A model generated the notes under the pieces. The model saw nothing but the letters and a program-made list of their open reading frames with translations, ran no database searches and was not told the origin of the DNA. 7,010 nt of DNA from UBA6136 sp039795615 (GTDB lineage: Bacteria > Pseudomonadota > Gammaproteobacteria > Methylococcales > Methylococcaceae): NCBI GenBank assembly GCA_039795615.1, contig JBDKLO010000040.1:1-7010 (forward strand). Direction: 5' to 3'. Both the position numbers and the translations under genes were made by a program. Of the stretch, positions 1 to 6,851 are shown in pieces. Each line of letters opens with the position of its first letter. Position 1 is the stretch's first letter.

Positions 1-807
1 CTTGAAAAGCATAAGCTGCCGCATCTGGTGCGTGTCCATGAGGGGCCGGGGCCTGAAAAACTATCCGATCTTAGAACTTTGCTGGGCCGTCTTGGTTTAA
101 ATTTGGGTGGAGACGAAAAACCATCTCCACAAGATTATTCAAAGCTGATCGAAGAAATTCATGGCCGTCCAGATGAACACCTGATTCAGACGGTACTCCT
201 TCGCTCGATGTCACAAGCGGTCTACAGCCCCGAGCAGAAGGGGCATTTTGGCCTTGCACTTGAGCGATACACTCACTTTACTTCGCCGATTCGTCGCTAT
301 CCTGACCTGCTGGTCCACAGGGCCATTCGTTATGCGATCGAACGCAAGGAAAAAGGCCGTTATTTTTACAGCGCTTCAGACATGGCGCAGCTTGGCGAAC
401 ATTGTTCCTTTACCGAGCGACGTGCAGATGAGGCGACTCGCAATGTCGTGGCCTGGCTGAAGTGCGAGTACATGCAGGACAAGTTGGGTGAAGAGTTCCC
501 AGGCGTCATCAGTGCGGTGACAGCTTTCGGCTTTTTCGTAGAGCTCAGGGATATTTTCATCGAAGGGTTGGTGCATGTTTCCAATCTGGATAAGGACTTC
601 TTCCACTACGATCCCGCGGGGCTTAGCCTCAAGGGAGAGCGAACCGGCGTGACCTACCGCATGGGAGATGTGGTTCAAGTGATTGTGGCTCGCGTTAACC
701 TCGATGACCGCAAGATTGACCTTGAGTTGGTCAAGAAGGTGGAGCCCTCCGTGGTAGAGGGAGCCCCCAAAGCGCCAAAAAAACGTAAGCGCCGGCGCAC
801 TTCGTGA
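1..807 (+). CDS. rnr: Ribonuclease R, C-terminal part (5' end outside window)
   Basis: RNase R is a processive 3'-to-5' exoribonuclease that degrades structured RNA, including rRNA and mRNA, and takes part in trans-translation and ribosome quality control. The frame is open from base 1, and 268 residues are visible; the family is about 800 long, so roughly the last third is present. Seen: the end of the RNB catalytic domain with the family signature YTHFTSPIRRYPDLLVHR at visible residues 90-107, then an S1 RNA-binding domain at about 165-245 (GVISAVTAFGFFVEL, EGLVHVSNL). The catalytic aspartates lie upstream of the window. The end is a short basic tail (KAPKKRKRRR, 257-266), much shorter than the long lysine-rich tail of the E. 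coli enzyme. RNase II is the alternative, but the basic tail and the rlmB neighbour favour RNase R. The stop codon overlaps the rlmB start. Confidence 0.96.
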   Translation, partial: LEKHKLPHLVRVHEGPGPEKLSDLRTLLGRLGLNLGGDEKPSPQDYSKLIEEIHGRPDEHLIQTVLLRSMSQAVYSPEQKGHFGLALERYTHFTSPIRRYPDLLVHRAIRYAIERKEKGRYFYSASDMAQLGEHCSFTERRADEATRNVVAWLKCEYMQDKLGEEFPGVISAVTAFGFFVELRDIFIEGLVHVSNLDKDFFHYDPAGLSLKGERTGVTYRMGDVVQVIVARVNLDDRKIDLELVKKVEPSVVEGAPKAPKKRKRRRTS

Positions 808-1550
808 AATCGCGGAGGAAAGTCGTTGGCCTCCATGCCGTTGAGTCGGTGCTGGATGTCGGACCTGACCGGATCGTTCAGGTATGGGTTGATGCGTCCC
901 GCGCTGACGGGCGGTTGTCTCGTCTTCTTGAGCGCTTCGCCGATGCGGGTATCAGGGTTCAGGAAACACCTAAGCATCGATTGGATGCGATGGCGGATCG
1001 TCAGGCGCACCAGGGGGTGGTCATTGAATATCTCGCTCCGGACGAATTGAGCGAAGATGACCTGGATGATGCATTGGAGCGTCTGGACCGGCCGCCACTT
1101 CTGTTGGTTCTTGACCATGTCCAGGATCCACATAACTTAGGGGCCTGCCTTCGAAGTGCGGATGCAGCAGGGGTTGATGGCGTAATCAGTACGCGCGATC
1201 AATCGGTGGGGATTACGCCGGTCGTATCAAAAGTCGCCAGTGGTGCGGCAGACACGATGCCCTACTATCGGGTCACGAATCTCGCTCGAACCCTGAAGGC
1301 TTTGAAAGATCGGGGTGTCTGGGTGGTCGGCGCAGCGGGTGAGGCGGAACTTTCTTATCACCAAGCAGACCTGACGGGCGGGTTGGCGATCGTCATGGGG
1401 GCTGAAGGGAAGGGGCTCAGACGATTGACCCGGGAAAACTGCGATTTTCTGGTCAAAATTCCGATGTTTGGAACGGTAGGGAGCTTAAACGTCTCTGTGG
1501 CGACAGGGGTTTTGTTGTTTGAGGCCGTACGTCAGCGAAAAGCAAAATAA
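804..1550 (+). CDS. rlmB: 23S rRNA (guanosine-2'-O-)-methyltransferase RlmB
   Basis: RlmB uses S-adenosylmethionine to methylate the ribose 2'-OH of G2251 (E. coli numbering) in the peptidyl transferase P-loop of 23S rRNA. The 248-residue length fits the family (E. coli 243). An N-terminal L30e-like substrate-binding domain (about 5-80, opening with GLHAVESVL) is followed by a SpoU/TrmH knotted domain. Its three motifs are visible: DPHNLGACLRSADAAG at 108-123 with Asn111 and Arg117, GAEGKGLRRL at 199-208, and IPMFGTVGSLNVSVATG at 219-235 with Asn229. The GTG start overlaps the rnr stop in a GTGA, and no good Shine-Dalgarno is seen just upstream, so translation is probably coupled to rnr. No hairpin terminator follows. 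TrmH-family paralogues share the motifs, but the rnr context and the RLTRENCD stretch (207-214) support RlmB. Confidence 0.96.
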   Translation: MKSRRKVVGLHAVESVLDVGPDRIVQVWVDASRADGRLSRLLERFADAGIRVQETPKHRLDAMADRQAHQGVVIEYLAPDELSEDDLDDALERLDRPPLLLVLDHVQDPHNLGACLRSADAAGVDGVISTRDQSVGITPVVSKVASGAADTMPYYRVTNLARTLKALKDRGVWVVGAAGEAELSYHQADLTGGLAIVMGAEGKGLRRLTRENCDFLVKIPMFGTVGSLNVSVATGVLLFEAVRQRKAK

Positions 1551-1568
1551 ATCGACGATTTCTTGGCT

Positions 1569-1730
1569 TCAGATGCCCCGATCTGCAAGATGCCAATTCA
1601 TGGCGATCAGCGGCGTGAGGATCAAAATCCCCATAACGATAAGGCGGACCAAGAGCTTGATCAGGTGCCTTGGATGCAGGGTCATCCAGGCGCGAAAATA
1701 GCATTCGGCAATCAGCCTTCCCCAAAGCAT
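1569..1730 (-). CDS. Small putative membrane protein, 53 aa, function unknown
   Basis: I do not recognise this protein. The frame begins with ATG (complement of 1728-1730) and ends in TGA (complement of 1569-1571). A consensus AGGAGG lies six bases before the ATG, which is the main argument for translation. The product is 53 residues: a basic and aromatic N-terminal part (MLWGRLIAECYFRAW at 1-15; LHPRHLIK at 18-25), then one hydrophobic run at about 24-44 (LLVRLIVMGILILTPLIAM) that could be a transmembrane helix, and a short polar tail ending ADRGI. It is convergent with rlmB, ending 18 bases past the rlmB stop, and divergent from mtnA. It fills most of an otherwise unexplained gap. No strong promoter was found upstream of it. 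The small size means chance cannot be excluded; conservation in related genomes would decide. Confidence 0.55.
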   Translation of the reverse strand: MLWGRLIAECYFRAWMTLHPRHLIKLLVRLIVMGILILTPLIAMNWHLADRGI

Positions 1731-1736
1731 CGATTT

Positions 1737-1742
1737 CCTCCT
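1737..1742 (-). promoter_or_regulatory. Ribosome binding site of the small minus-strand ORF
   Basis: On the minus strand the sequence AGGAGG is followed by six bases (AAATCG) and then ATG. This is a full match to the core anti-16S sequence at near-optimal spacing. It is the best Shine-Dalgarno noticed in the window, and it decides the start of the 53-residue frame. Confidence 0.55.
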
Positions 1743-1838
1743 GGGCTGGGGCTCATTAGAATGCTCCCTCTGAAGTCGGCTCAGGGCTGTTCAATATCAG
1801 GAAGCCCTTCTTTCGCAAGATAGCAGGAACATTTTTCA

Positions 1839-2879
1839 GTGAAACAAACGCAGGATACCGTAAGAGCCCTGAAATGGACTGGCGTCGGTTTGGACGTGCT
1901 CGATCAGCGACTTCTTCCCGGAAGTATCGTTTTTAACTCCTATACCAGTTCGCACGACGTCTCCGAGGCGATTCGTACCATGCAGGTTCGTGGTGCCCCT
2001 GCCATTGGGATCGCAGCAGCTTATGGTGCGGTTCTCTCCGGCAGGGCCCGTTTTGCGGAGTCGCCCGCCACGTGGAAGAGCCTGGTGCAAAAGGATTTGG
2101 ATGAATTGGCAGCCTCAAGGCCTACGGCGGTCAATTTGTTCTGGGCATTAGATCGCATGGGCGGCTTGATGCGAGACATTTCTCCGGGCGATGATCCTTT
2201 TCCTGTGCTGTTGGCTGCTGCAAACCGCATTTTCGAGGAAGATGTTGCCGCCAATCTGGCCATGGGCGAGATGGGAGCTCAATACCTCAAAGGATCCAAG
2301 GGTGTCCTGACACACTGTAATACCGGATCACTTGCAACGGGTGGTTACGGGACGGCGCTTGGGGTTATCCGGAGTGCCTATGCCCAGACCCGTCTCAATG
2401 TGTTTGCAACGGAAACGCGTCCTTGGTCACAGGGAGCCCGATTGACCGTTTGGGAGTTGAATCAAGATCGTATTCCGGCGACTTTAATCGCGGACTCCGC
2501 TGCGGCGTTTCTGATGAAAACAGGACGTGTTGGCTGGGTGATTGTGGGTGCGGATCGAATTGCTGCCAATGGCGATACCGCCAACAAGGTCGGCACCTAT
2601 GCCCTGGCGGTGGCGGCCAAGCACCATGGCCTTCGGGTGATGGTGGTCGCTCCGACGTCAACGATTGACTGGGAAACATCGGATGGGGCTGGGATCGAGA
2701 TTGAAGAGAGGGATCCTTCAGAGTTGCTGACCGAAAGCTTCAGGCAGGCGGGAAGTGTCATTACGGCCTGGAATCCGGTTTTCGATGTGACACCATCGAG
2801 TCTAATTGATGTCATCGTCACTGAGCGTGGGGTGGTCGAGAATCCCACAACTGCCTCCATGCAACGTCTCATCGGCTGA
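1839..2879 (+). CDS. mtnA: S-methyl-5-thioribose-1-phosphate isomerase
   Basis: MtnA converts 5-methylthioribose-1-phosphate to 5-methylthioribulose-1-phosphate in the methionine salvage pathway, in the cytoplasm. The 346 residues match the usual length. The eIF2B-alpha/beta/delta-like fold is shown by VRGAPAIGIAAAYG (50-63), GVLTHCNTGSLATGGYGT (155-172), ATETRPWSQGARLTVWEL (190-207), GADRIAANGDTANKVGTY (237-254) and APTSTID (271-277). The two catalytic residues known from the family, Cys and Asp, correspond to Cys160 and Asp239. The GTG start is chosen because family members begin only a few residues before the ALKW...LDQRLLPG segment; AGGA at 1825-1828 is a somewhat distant Shine-Dalgarno. 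No other salvage gene (mtnB, mtnC, mtnP) is in the window. serS follows after 53 bases. The related sugar-phosphate isomerases of the same fold are less likely given the residue-level match. Confidence 0.95.
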   Translation: MKQTQDTVRALKWTGVGLDVLDQRLLPGSIVFNSYTSSHDVSEAIRTMQVRGAPAIGIAAAYGAVLSGRARFAESPATWKSLVQKDLDELAASRPTAVNLFWALDRMGGLMRDISPGDDPFPVLLAAANRIFEEDVAANLAMGEMGAQYLKGSKGVLTHCNTGSLATGGYGTALGVIRSAYAQTRLNVFATETRPWSQGARLTVWELNQDRIPATLIADSAAAFLMKTGRVGWVIVGADRIAANGDTANKVGTYALAVAAKHHGLRVMVVAPTSTIDWETSDGAGIEIEERDPSELLTESFRQAGSVITAWNPVFDVTPSSLIDVIVTERGVVENPTTASMQRLIG

Positions 2880-2897
2880 AAGGGCGCGTAAGCCCTT
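2880..2897 (+). repeat. Small inverted repeat between mtnA and serS
   Basis: AAGGGC, six-base loop, GCCCTT: a perfect 6-bp stem directly after the mtnA stop codon. No T-tract follows, so it is a poor candidate for a rho-independent terminator. It may protect an mRNA end, pause transcription, or have no role. Transcription could well continue into serS. Confidence 0.4.
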
Positions 2898-2932
2898 AGC
2901 TCATCACGTAATCAAGTTTTGTAGGAATTCGG

Positions 2933-4207
2933 ATGTTAGACCCTAGGATTGTTAGAAGCGAATTGGATGAAGTCGCAAGTCAGTTGGCTCGTCGCGGCTT
3001 TGAGTTGGATAAGGCGGCTTTCGCTGAACTTGAAGCGAAACGTCGTGACGTTCAAGCCAGAACTCAGACGCTTCAGAGCGAGCGCAATTCACGCTCCAAG
3101 ATGATTGGTCAGGCCAAGGCGCGTGGCGAGGATATAGCTCCGCTCCTTGCAGAAGTGGATTCTTTCGGTGATGAGCTCAAGAAGATGGAAGGAGAGCTCG
3201 ACGGAATCCAGACGGCGCTGGAGGAAATTCTTTTGGGTGTTCCGAATCTTCTGGATGCTGAGGTTCCGGAAGGACGGGATGAAAACCAGAACGTTGAAAT
3301 TCATCGTTGGGGAACCCCGAGGGTTTTCGACTTTGAGATCAAGGATCACATTGCGATTGGTGCCGGGCTCGGAGGAATGGACTTTGAGTCGGCCACTAAG
3401 ATTGCCGGTGCTCGTTTTGTCAATTTGAAAGGGCACATTTCCCGCCTTCAAAGGGCGCTCACCCAGTTCATGCTGGATGTGCATTCGGAGCAACATGGCT
3501 ATCTGGAAACCTATGTGCCCCTGATGGTCAATGCGGACAGCCTCAGAGGGACCGGACAGTTGCCCAAATTCGAGGCGGATCTTTTTAAGTTGGAAACGGA
3601 TCCACCGTACTACTTGATTCCGACGGCCGAAGTGCCAGTTACGAATCTCGTGAGGAATGAGATCGTCGAGGCGGCGGCCTTACCTTTACGTTTCGTATGC
3701 CACACGCCTTGTTTCCGGAGTGAGGCGGGTTCTTATGGAAAAGACACGCGAGGCATGATTCGTCAGCATCAGTTTGAAAAGGTCGAACTGGTCCAAATCG
3801 TTCGCCCCGAAGATTCGGCTCAAGCCCATGAAGCGCTCACAGGGCACGCAGAGGAAATCCTGAAGCGCCTGGGACTTCCATTCAGGCGGATGCTCCTGTG
3901 TGCGGGGGATACCGGATTCTCATCTGCGAAGACCTACGACCTTGAGGTCTGGCTTCCAGGACAGGATGCCTATCGTGAAATCTCGTCCTGCAGTAATTTC
4001 CGGGATTTTCAGGCTCGGCGCCTTCAGGCCCGATGGCGTAACCCCGAAACGGGGAAACCCGAACTGGTTCACACGCTGAATGGTTCGGGCTTGGCTGTGG
4101 GTAGAACACTGATTGCCATCCTGGAGAACTATCAGGAAGCAGATGGCAGCGTCATGGTGCCTGAAGCATTGAGGCCTTATATGGGTGGGCTGGAGCGGTT
4201 GGCGTGA
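2933..4207 (+). CDS. serS: Seryl-tRNA synthetase
   Basis: SerRS is a class II aminoacyl-tRNA synthetase that charges tRNA-Ser (and tRNA-Sec where present) with serine. The 424 residues match the bacterial form (E. coli 430). An N-terminal helical arm (about 27-100, rich in Lys, Glu and Arg) is the coiled coil that binds the long variable arm of tRNA-Ser. The catalytic domain shows the serine-binding TAE loop (231-233), motif 2 with FRSEAGSYGKDTRG (261-274) and the following QHQFEKVE (278-285), SSCSNFRDFQARR (351-363) and motif 3 GSGLAVGRTL (384-393). The ATG start has AGGA at 2923-2926 with a six-base spacer. mtnA lies 53 bases upstream, and the next gene starts inside the serS stop codon. 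Confidence 0.98.
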   Translation: MLDPRIVRSELDEVASQLARRGFELDKAAFAELEAKRRDVQARTQTLQSERNSRSKMIGQAKARGEDIAPLLAEVDSFGDELKKMEGELDGIQTALEEILLGVPNLLDAEVPEGRDENQNVEIHRWGTPRVFDFEIKDHIAIGAGLGGMDFESATKIAGARFVNLKGHISRLQRALTQFMLDVHSEQHGYLETYVPLMVNADSLRGTGQLPKFEADLFKLETDPPYYLIPTAEVPVTNLVRNEIVEAAALPLRFVCHTPCFRSEAGSYGKDTRGMIRQHQFEKVELVQIVRPEDSAQAHEALTGHAEEILKRLGLPFRRMLLCAGDTGFSSAKTYDLEVWLPGQDAYREISSCSNFRDFQARRLQARWRNPETGKPELVHTLNGSGLAVGRTLIAILENYQEADGSVMVPEALRPYMGGLERLA

Positions 4208-5046
4208 ATTTCTTCTTTCCCTCCGAGCCTGCGGCAGAGGACGCTGCTCCATTGACTCCGAAAAATCCTCTTGGGGATTTATTGGGTTCTGTGTTGGGGG
4301 ATGCGCTGATCCTAGGGACTAACGCCATCCTCGCAAAAGCCGAGGGGGAAGGATTCGACGTTTCACCAGAAGTTGACGCCGCCTTGTGCGCTCGCCATAT
4401 CGAAAATAGAGGGGCAGTACTTCGCGTTGCGGCCCAGCAGGAAGGTCCCTTGGAAACGCCCAAAGATCGGCCGGATGCGGGTTGGGTTCAGTCTTTCCTC
4501 AAACTTTCATCTGATGCCGCCAGTGAGGTGGAGCGAGAAGTGTGGGGCCGCTTGCTTGCCCTTGAGATTGCCGAACCGAGAACGGTTTCGAGGCGGACAT
4601 TGCAATATTTGCACGCTATGGATCTCTGGGAGGTCGAGGCCTTTGCCGAGTACTGTGCGTTTGCCTTTTCATTTGAATCTGGTTGGCGATTCATGTTCGA
4701 GGGAGAGACTGCTCGCCGGGAAATATGGTCATACGGACGGGAAATCGATCTGACCCAGCATTGGATCGACGTCGGGTTGTTATCCGGCGAACCCTCGACG
4801 CTCGCATTGCGCAATGCAACAGGTCTGCGCGTCCTTTATCGTTCAAAGTCCTGGGAGGTTCGGTCGAGTGAAGCGCCGCCTTCTGAAGGGAGCCTCCCGA
4901 TCCGCTATCGGAAGTTTTCATCGATTGGTCAGCAGATCAGCTCGGCCCTCAGCTTCAAGACCTTCAATGGTTATGCGCGAAATCTGATTCAAGCACTGGA
5001 AGGACAAGGGCAGGCCGTCTTTAGTCCTGTCCCGGATGCCGGGTAA
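4204..5046 (+). CDS. Uncharacterised protein, DUF2806-like
   Basis: Function unknown. The 280-residue product has a central segment at about 93-150 (GWVQSFLKLSSDAASEVERE, then VWGRLLALEI, EPRTVSRRTL, LHAMDLWEVEAFAEY). This resembles what I remember of DUF2806 proteins: a tryptophan-containing start, an 'LW/VWG-I-L-A-E' stretch, a P-x-x-x-S-x-R-T-L motif and then 'L-x-x-L-x-x-x-E-A-x-x-F'. The similarity is from memory, not a search; the gammaproteobacterial TIGR03899 family is a second possibility. Residues 26-43 are fairly hydrophobic but contain Asp33 and are not a convincing membrane helix. There is no signal peptide. The C-terminal half has an IDVGLL segment (188-193) and RKFSSIGQQISSAL (236-249), which could belong to a helical or winged-helix part. 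The GTG start overlaps the serS TGA (GTGA), with GGAG at 4192-4195 as ribosome binding site. It is therefore probably co-translated with serS. It ends 18 bases before the erpA promoter -35 box. Confidence 0.85.
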   Translation: MNFFFPSEPAAEDAAPLTPKNPLGDLLGSVLGDALILGTNAILAKAEGEGFDVSPEVDAALCARHIENRGAVLRVAAQQEGPLETPKDRPDAGWVQSFLKLSSDAASEVEREVWGRLLALEIAEPRTVSRRTLQYLHAMDLWEVEAFAEYCAFAFSFESGWRFMFEGETARREIWSYGREIDLTQHWIDVGLLSGEPSTLALRNATGLRVLYRSKSWEVRSSEAPPSEGSLPIRYRKFSSIGQQISSALSFKTFNGYARNLIQALEGQGQAVFSPVPDAG

Positions 5047-5064
5047 GCGGCGAGTCGAGAATTC

Positions 5065-5093
5065 TTGACCAAAACGCTAGGTATATTGATAAT
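5065..5093 (+). promoter_or_regulatory. Sigma70-type promoter of erpA
   Basis: A -35 box TTGACC (5065-5070) and a -10 box GATAAT (5088-5093) are separated by 17 bases; each differs from consensus at one position. Predicted transcription start is near 5100, giving a leader of about 28 bases before the erpA ATG. The promoter begins 18 bases after the stop of the preceding gene, so erpA is probably an independent transcription unit. Confidence 0.7.
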
Positions 5094-5127
5094 CCGGGGA
5101 AAGTTGTCGAATTTTGAGGATCTGAGA

Positions 5128-5463
5128 ATGAGTGAAGAAGAAATCCGCTTTACGGACAGCGCGGCAGAAAAGGTCAGCGAGCTGATCGCAGAGGAAAATA
5201 ATCCTAATCTGAAGCTTCGCGTCTATGTGACGGGTGGCGGCTGTTCAGGGTTTCAGTACGGGTTCACCTTCGATGAAGATGTCAACGATGATGACACCCA
5301 GATTGAGAAGAATGGGGTAACCGTTCTCGTTGATGCGATGAGTGTTCAGTATCTGACGGGCGCTGAGATCGACTACAGCGATGGGCTGTCAGGCTCCCAG
5401 TTTGTAATCCGTAACCCAAATGCACAAACGACCTGTGGGTGCGGATCATCCTTCTCGGTCTAG
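5128..5463 (+). CDS. erpA: Iron-sulfur cluster insertion protein ErpA
   Basis: ErpA is an A-type carrier that receives Fe-S clusters from the ISC or SUF scaffold and passes them to apo-proteins; in E. coli it is needed for isoprenoid synthesis through IspG and IspH. The product has 111 residues (E. coli 114). The HesB/IscA fold is evident: IRFTDSAAEKVSELI (6-20), RVYVTGGGCSGFQYGFTFD (31-49), DYSDGLSGSQFVIRNPNA (82-99) and the tail TTCGCGSSFSV. The three cluster ligands Cys39, Cys103 and Cys105 are all present. The acidic stretch DEDVNDDD (49-56) and the tail fit ErpA better than IscA. ATG at 5128 is chosen because GAGGA (5116-5120) sits seven bases before it. The in-frame TTG at 5065 would add 21 unrelated residues and is part of the promoter. 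A strong terminator follows. Confidence 0.96.
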   Translation: MSEEEIRFTDSAAEKVSELIAEENNPNLKLRVYVTGGGCSGFQYGFTFDEDVNDDDTQIEKNGVTVLVDAMSVQYLTGAEIDYSDGLSGSQFVIRNPNAQTTCGCGSSFSV

Positions 5464-5485
5464 TCGCTTTGAATGACGACTCAGC

Positions 5486-5515
5486 AAGGCCCGGTTTTAC
5501 CGGGCCTTCGCTTTT
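5486..5515 (+). terminator. Rho-independent terminator after erpA
   Basis: AAGGCCCGGT, loop TTT, ACCGGGCCTT: a perfect 10-bp GC-rich stem (5486-5495 with 5499-5508), then CGCTTTT ending at 5515. It starts 23 bases after the erpA stop. The T-run is short and displaced by three bases, but the stem is strong. It should separate erpA from tyrS. Confidence 0.85.
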
Positions 5516-5620
5516 GTGGGGTGCGAAATTCAATGAAGATGAGGATGGCACTCCCCTCGCAGGGATCCCATGGATAGAATTCCCCCCTCACATAAACATT
5601 TAAGACGAAAGGTGTCATAC

Positions 5621-6823
5621 ATGGGTGCATCGACCAAAGAGGCGATGGAGCTGATCAAAAGAGGGGCGGCCGAGGTCATTCCGGAGGATGTCCTCCTGAA
5701 GCGATTGGGTGAGGGGCGGCCTCTTCGGGTGAAGGCCGGATTCGACCCGACAGCCCCCGATTTGCACCTTGGGCATACGGTGTTGCTCAACAAGTTAAAG
5801 CAGTTTCAGGATCTGGGTCACAGGGCGCTGTTTCTGATCGGGGACTTCACCGGCATGATCGGAGACCCGACGGGTAAGAGCGTGACCCGAAAGCCCTTGA
5901 CGCGAGAAGAGGTCCTTGAGAACGCCAAGTCCTACCAAGAGCAAATCTTCAAGATTTTGGACCCTGCGAAAACCGACGTTCTCTTCAATAGTGAATGGAT
6001 GAACGCCATGGCGCCGAGTGACCTGATCGCTCTGGCCGCAAAGCATACGGTTGCACGCATGTTGGAGCGAGAGGACTTCAATAACCGCTACAAAACAGGC
6101 CAGCCCATCGCCATTCACGAATTTCTCTACCCATTGATCCAGGGCTACGATTCAGTCGCAATGCGAGCGGATGTGGAGTTGGGTGGAACCGATCAAAAAT
6201 TCAATCTGCTGGTGGGGCGGCAGTTGCAGGAAGCCTACGGGCAGCCGCCACAGGTGGTGCTGACCATGCCGATCCTTGAGGGACTCGATGGCGTTCAAAA
6301 AATGTCAAAGTCGCTGGGTAACTATGTCGGAATCACCGATGCGCCAGATGAGATGTTCGGCAAGCTCATGTCAGTATCTGATGAACTGATGTGGCGATAT
6401 ATGGAGCTGCTCAGCGCGGAATCCATGGCGACCATTGGTGTTTGGAGAAAGGCATGCCAGGACGGCGCCAATCCCCGGGATTACAAGGTGAAGTTTGCGC
6501 AGGAAATGATTACGCGGTTCCATGATCGTGCCGCTGCAGATAGGGCGCTGGAGAACTTTGAAGCGCGATTCAAGCAAGGGCTTGTACCTGACGACTTGGT
6601 CGAGGTGGCGCTGGATGCCCCATCGGATGGTTATCCGATAGCGAATCTACTCAAGGATCTGACCTTAACGGCTTCGACCTCGGAATCGATCCGAATGATC
6701 AAGCAGGGTGGCGTCAAAATCGACGGTGAGAAGATCGAAGACGGCAAACTCAGCCTGCAAAAGGGGGCGGCGGGTGTCATTCAGGTCGGCAAGCGCAAGT
6801 TTGCAAAGTTTGCCCTCAGATAA
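5621..6823 (+). CDS. tyrS: Tyrosyl-tRNA synthetase, TyrZ-like
   Basis: TyrRS is a class I synthetase that activates tyrosine with ATP and charges tRNA-Tyr. From this start the protein has 400 residues, close to the TyrZ-type enzymes of Pseudomonas (about 399). Visible are AGFDPTAPDLHLGHT at 39-53 with the HIGH-class motif HLGH (49-52), LIGDFTGMIGDPTGKSVTR (72-90), ELGGTDQKFNLL (186-197), the KMSKS loop (227-231) and a C-terminal S4 RNA-binding domain at about 338-400 (SESIRMIKQGGVKIDGEKI, 354-372). An in-frame ATG at 5570 would add 17 residues (MDRIPPSHKH...). I prefer 5621 because AAAGGTG (5608-5614) lies six bases upstream and homologues begin near there. No convincing -35/-10 pair was found; TAGAAT at 5575-5580 is a possible -10 box without a matching -35. 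Confidence 0.97.
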   Translation: MGASTKEAMELIKRGAAEVIPEDVLLKRLGEGRPLRVKAGFDPTAPDLHLGHTVLLNKLKQFQDLGHRALFLIGDFTGMIGDPTGKSVTRKPLTREEVLENAKSYQEQIFKILDPAKTDVLFNSEWMNAMAPSDLIALAAKHTVARMLEREDFNNRYKTGQPIAIHEFLYPLIQGYDSVAMRADVELGGTDQKFNLLVGRQLQEAYGQPPQVVLTMPILEGLDGVQKMSKSLGNYVGITDAPDEMFGKLMSVSDELMWRYMELLSAESMATIGVWRKACQDGANPRDYKVKFAQEMITRFHDRAAADRALENFEARFKQGLVPDDLVEVALDAPSDGYPIANLLKDLTLTASTSESIRMIKQGGVKIDGEKIEDGKLSLQKGAAGVIQVGKRKFAKFALR

Positions 6824-6851
6824 AATCACGCAAGATCAGTCGATTACAGAA

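Noticed and set aside
1549..1561. AAATCG-A-CGATTT palindrome at the rlmB stop, considered as a terminator
   Set aside because: A one-base loop cannot form a normal hairpin, and there is no GC-rich stem or T-tract.
1453..1725. Longer minus-strand frame of 90 codons overlapping the rlmB 3' end
   Set aside because: It starts at a TTG in a different frame and runs through the conserved end of rlmB. The AGGAGG is better placed for the 53-codon frame at 1730.
1757..1762. TAGAAT as a -10 box for mtnA
   Set aside because: No acceptable -35 box lies 16-18 bases upstream; the best is TTTCCT. The mtnA promoter is therefore left uncalled.
1783..1808. AGGGCT/AGCCCT inverted repeat upstream of mtnA, considered as a terminator or riboswitch element
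   Set aside because: The stem is only 6 bp with a 14-base loop, the following T residues are interrupted, and I see no SAM riboswitch core.
1563..1823. Plus-strand 86-codon frame in the rlmB-mtnA gap
   Set aside because: It has no ribosome binding site of note and no recognisable composition, and it lies opposite the better supported minus-strand frame.
3089..3496. Minus-strand 135-codon frame inside serS
   Set aside because: It lies fully inside a clearly conserved gene, with no known motif or start signal; it is a shadow frame.
5065..5127. In-frame TTG extension of erpA by 21 residues
   Set aside because: The added residues do not resemble the family N-terminus, the TTG is the -35 box of the promoter, and the ATG at 5128 has a good ribosome binding site.
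5570..5620. Upstream ATG of tyrS adding 17 residues
   Set aside because: No good ribosome binding site is positioned for it, and the added residues do not fit the family. ATG at 5621 has AAAGGTG six bases upstream.
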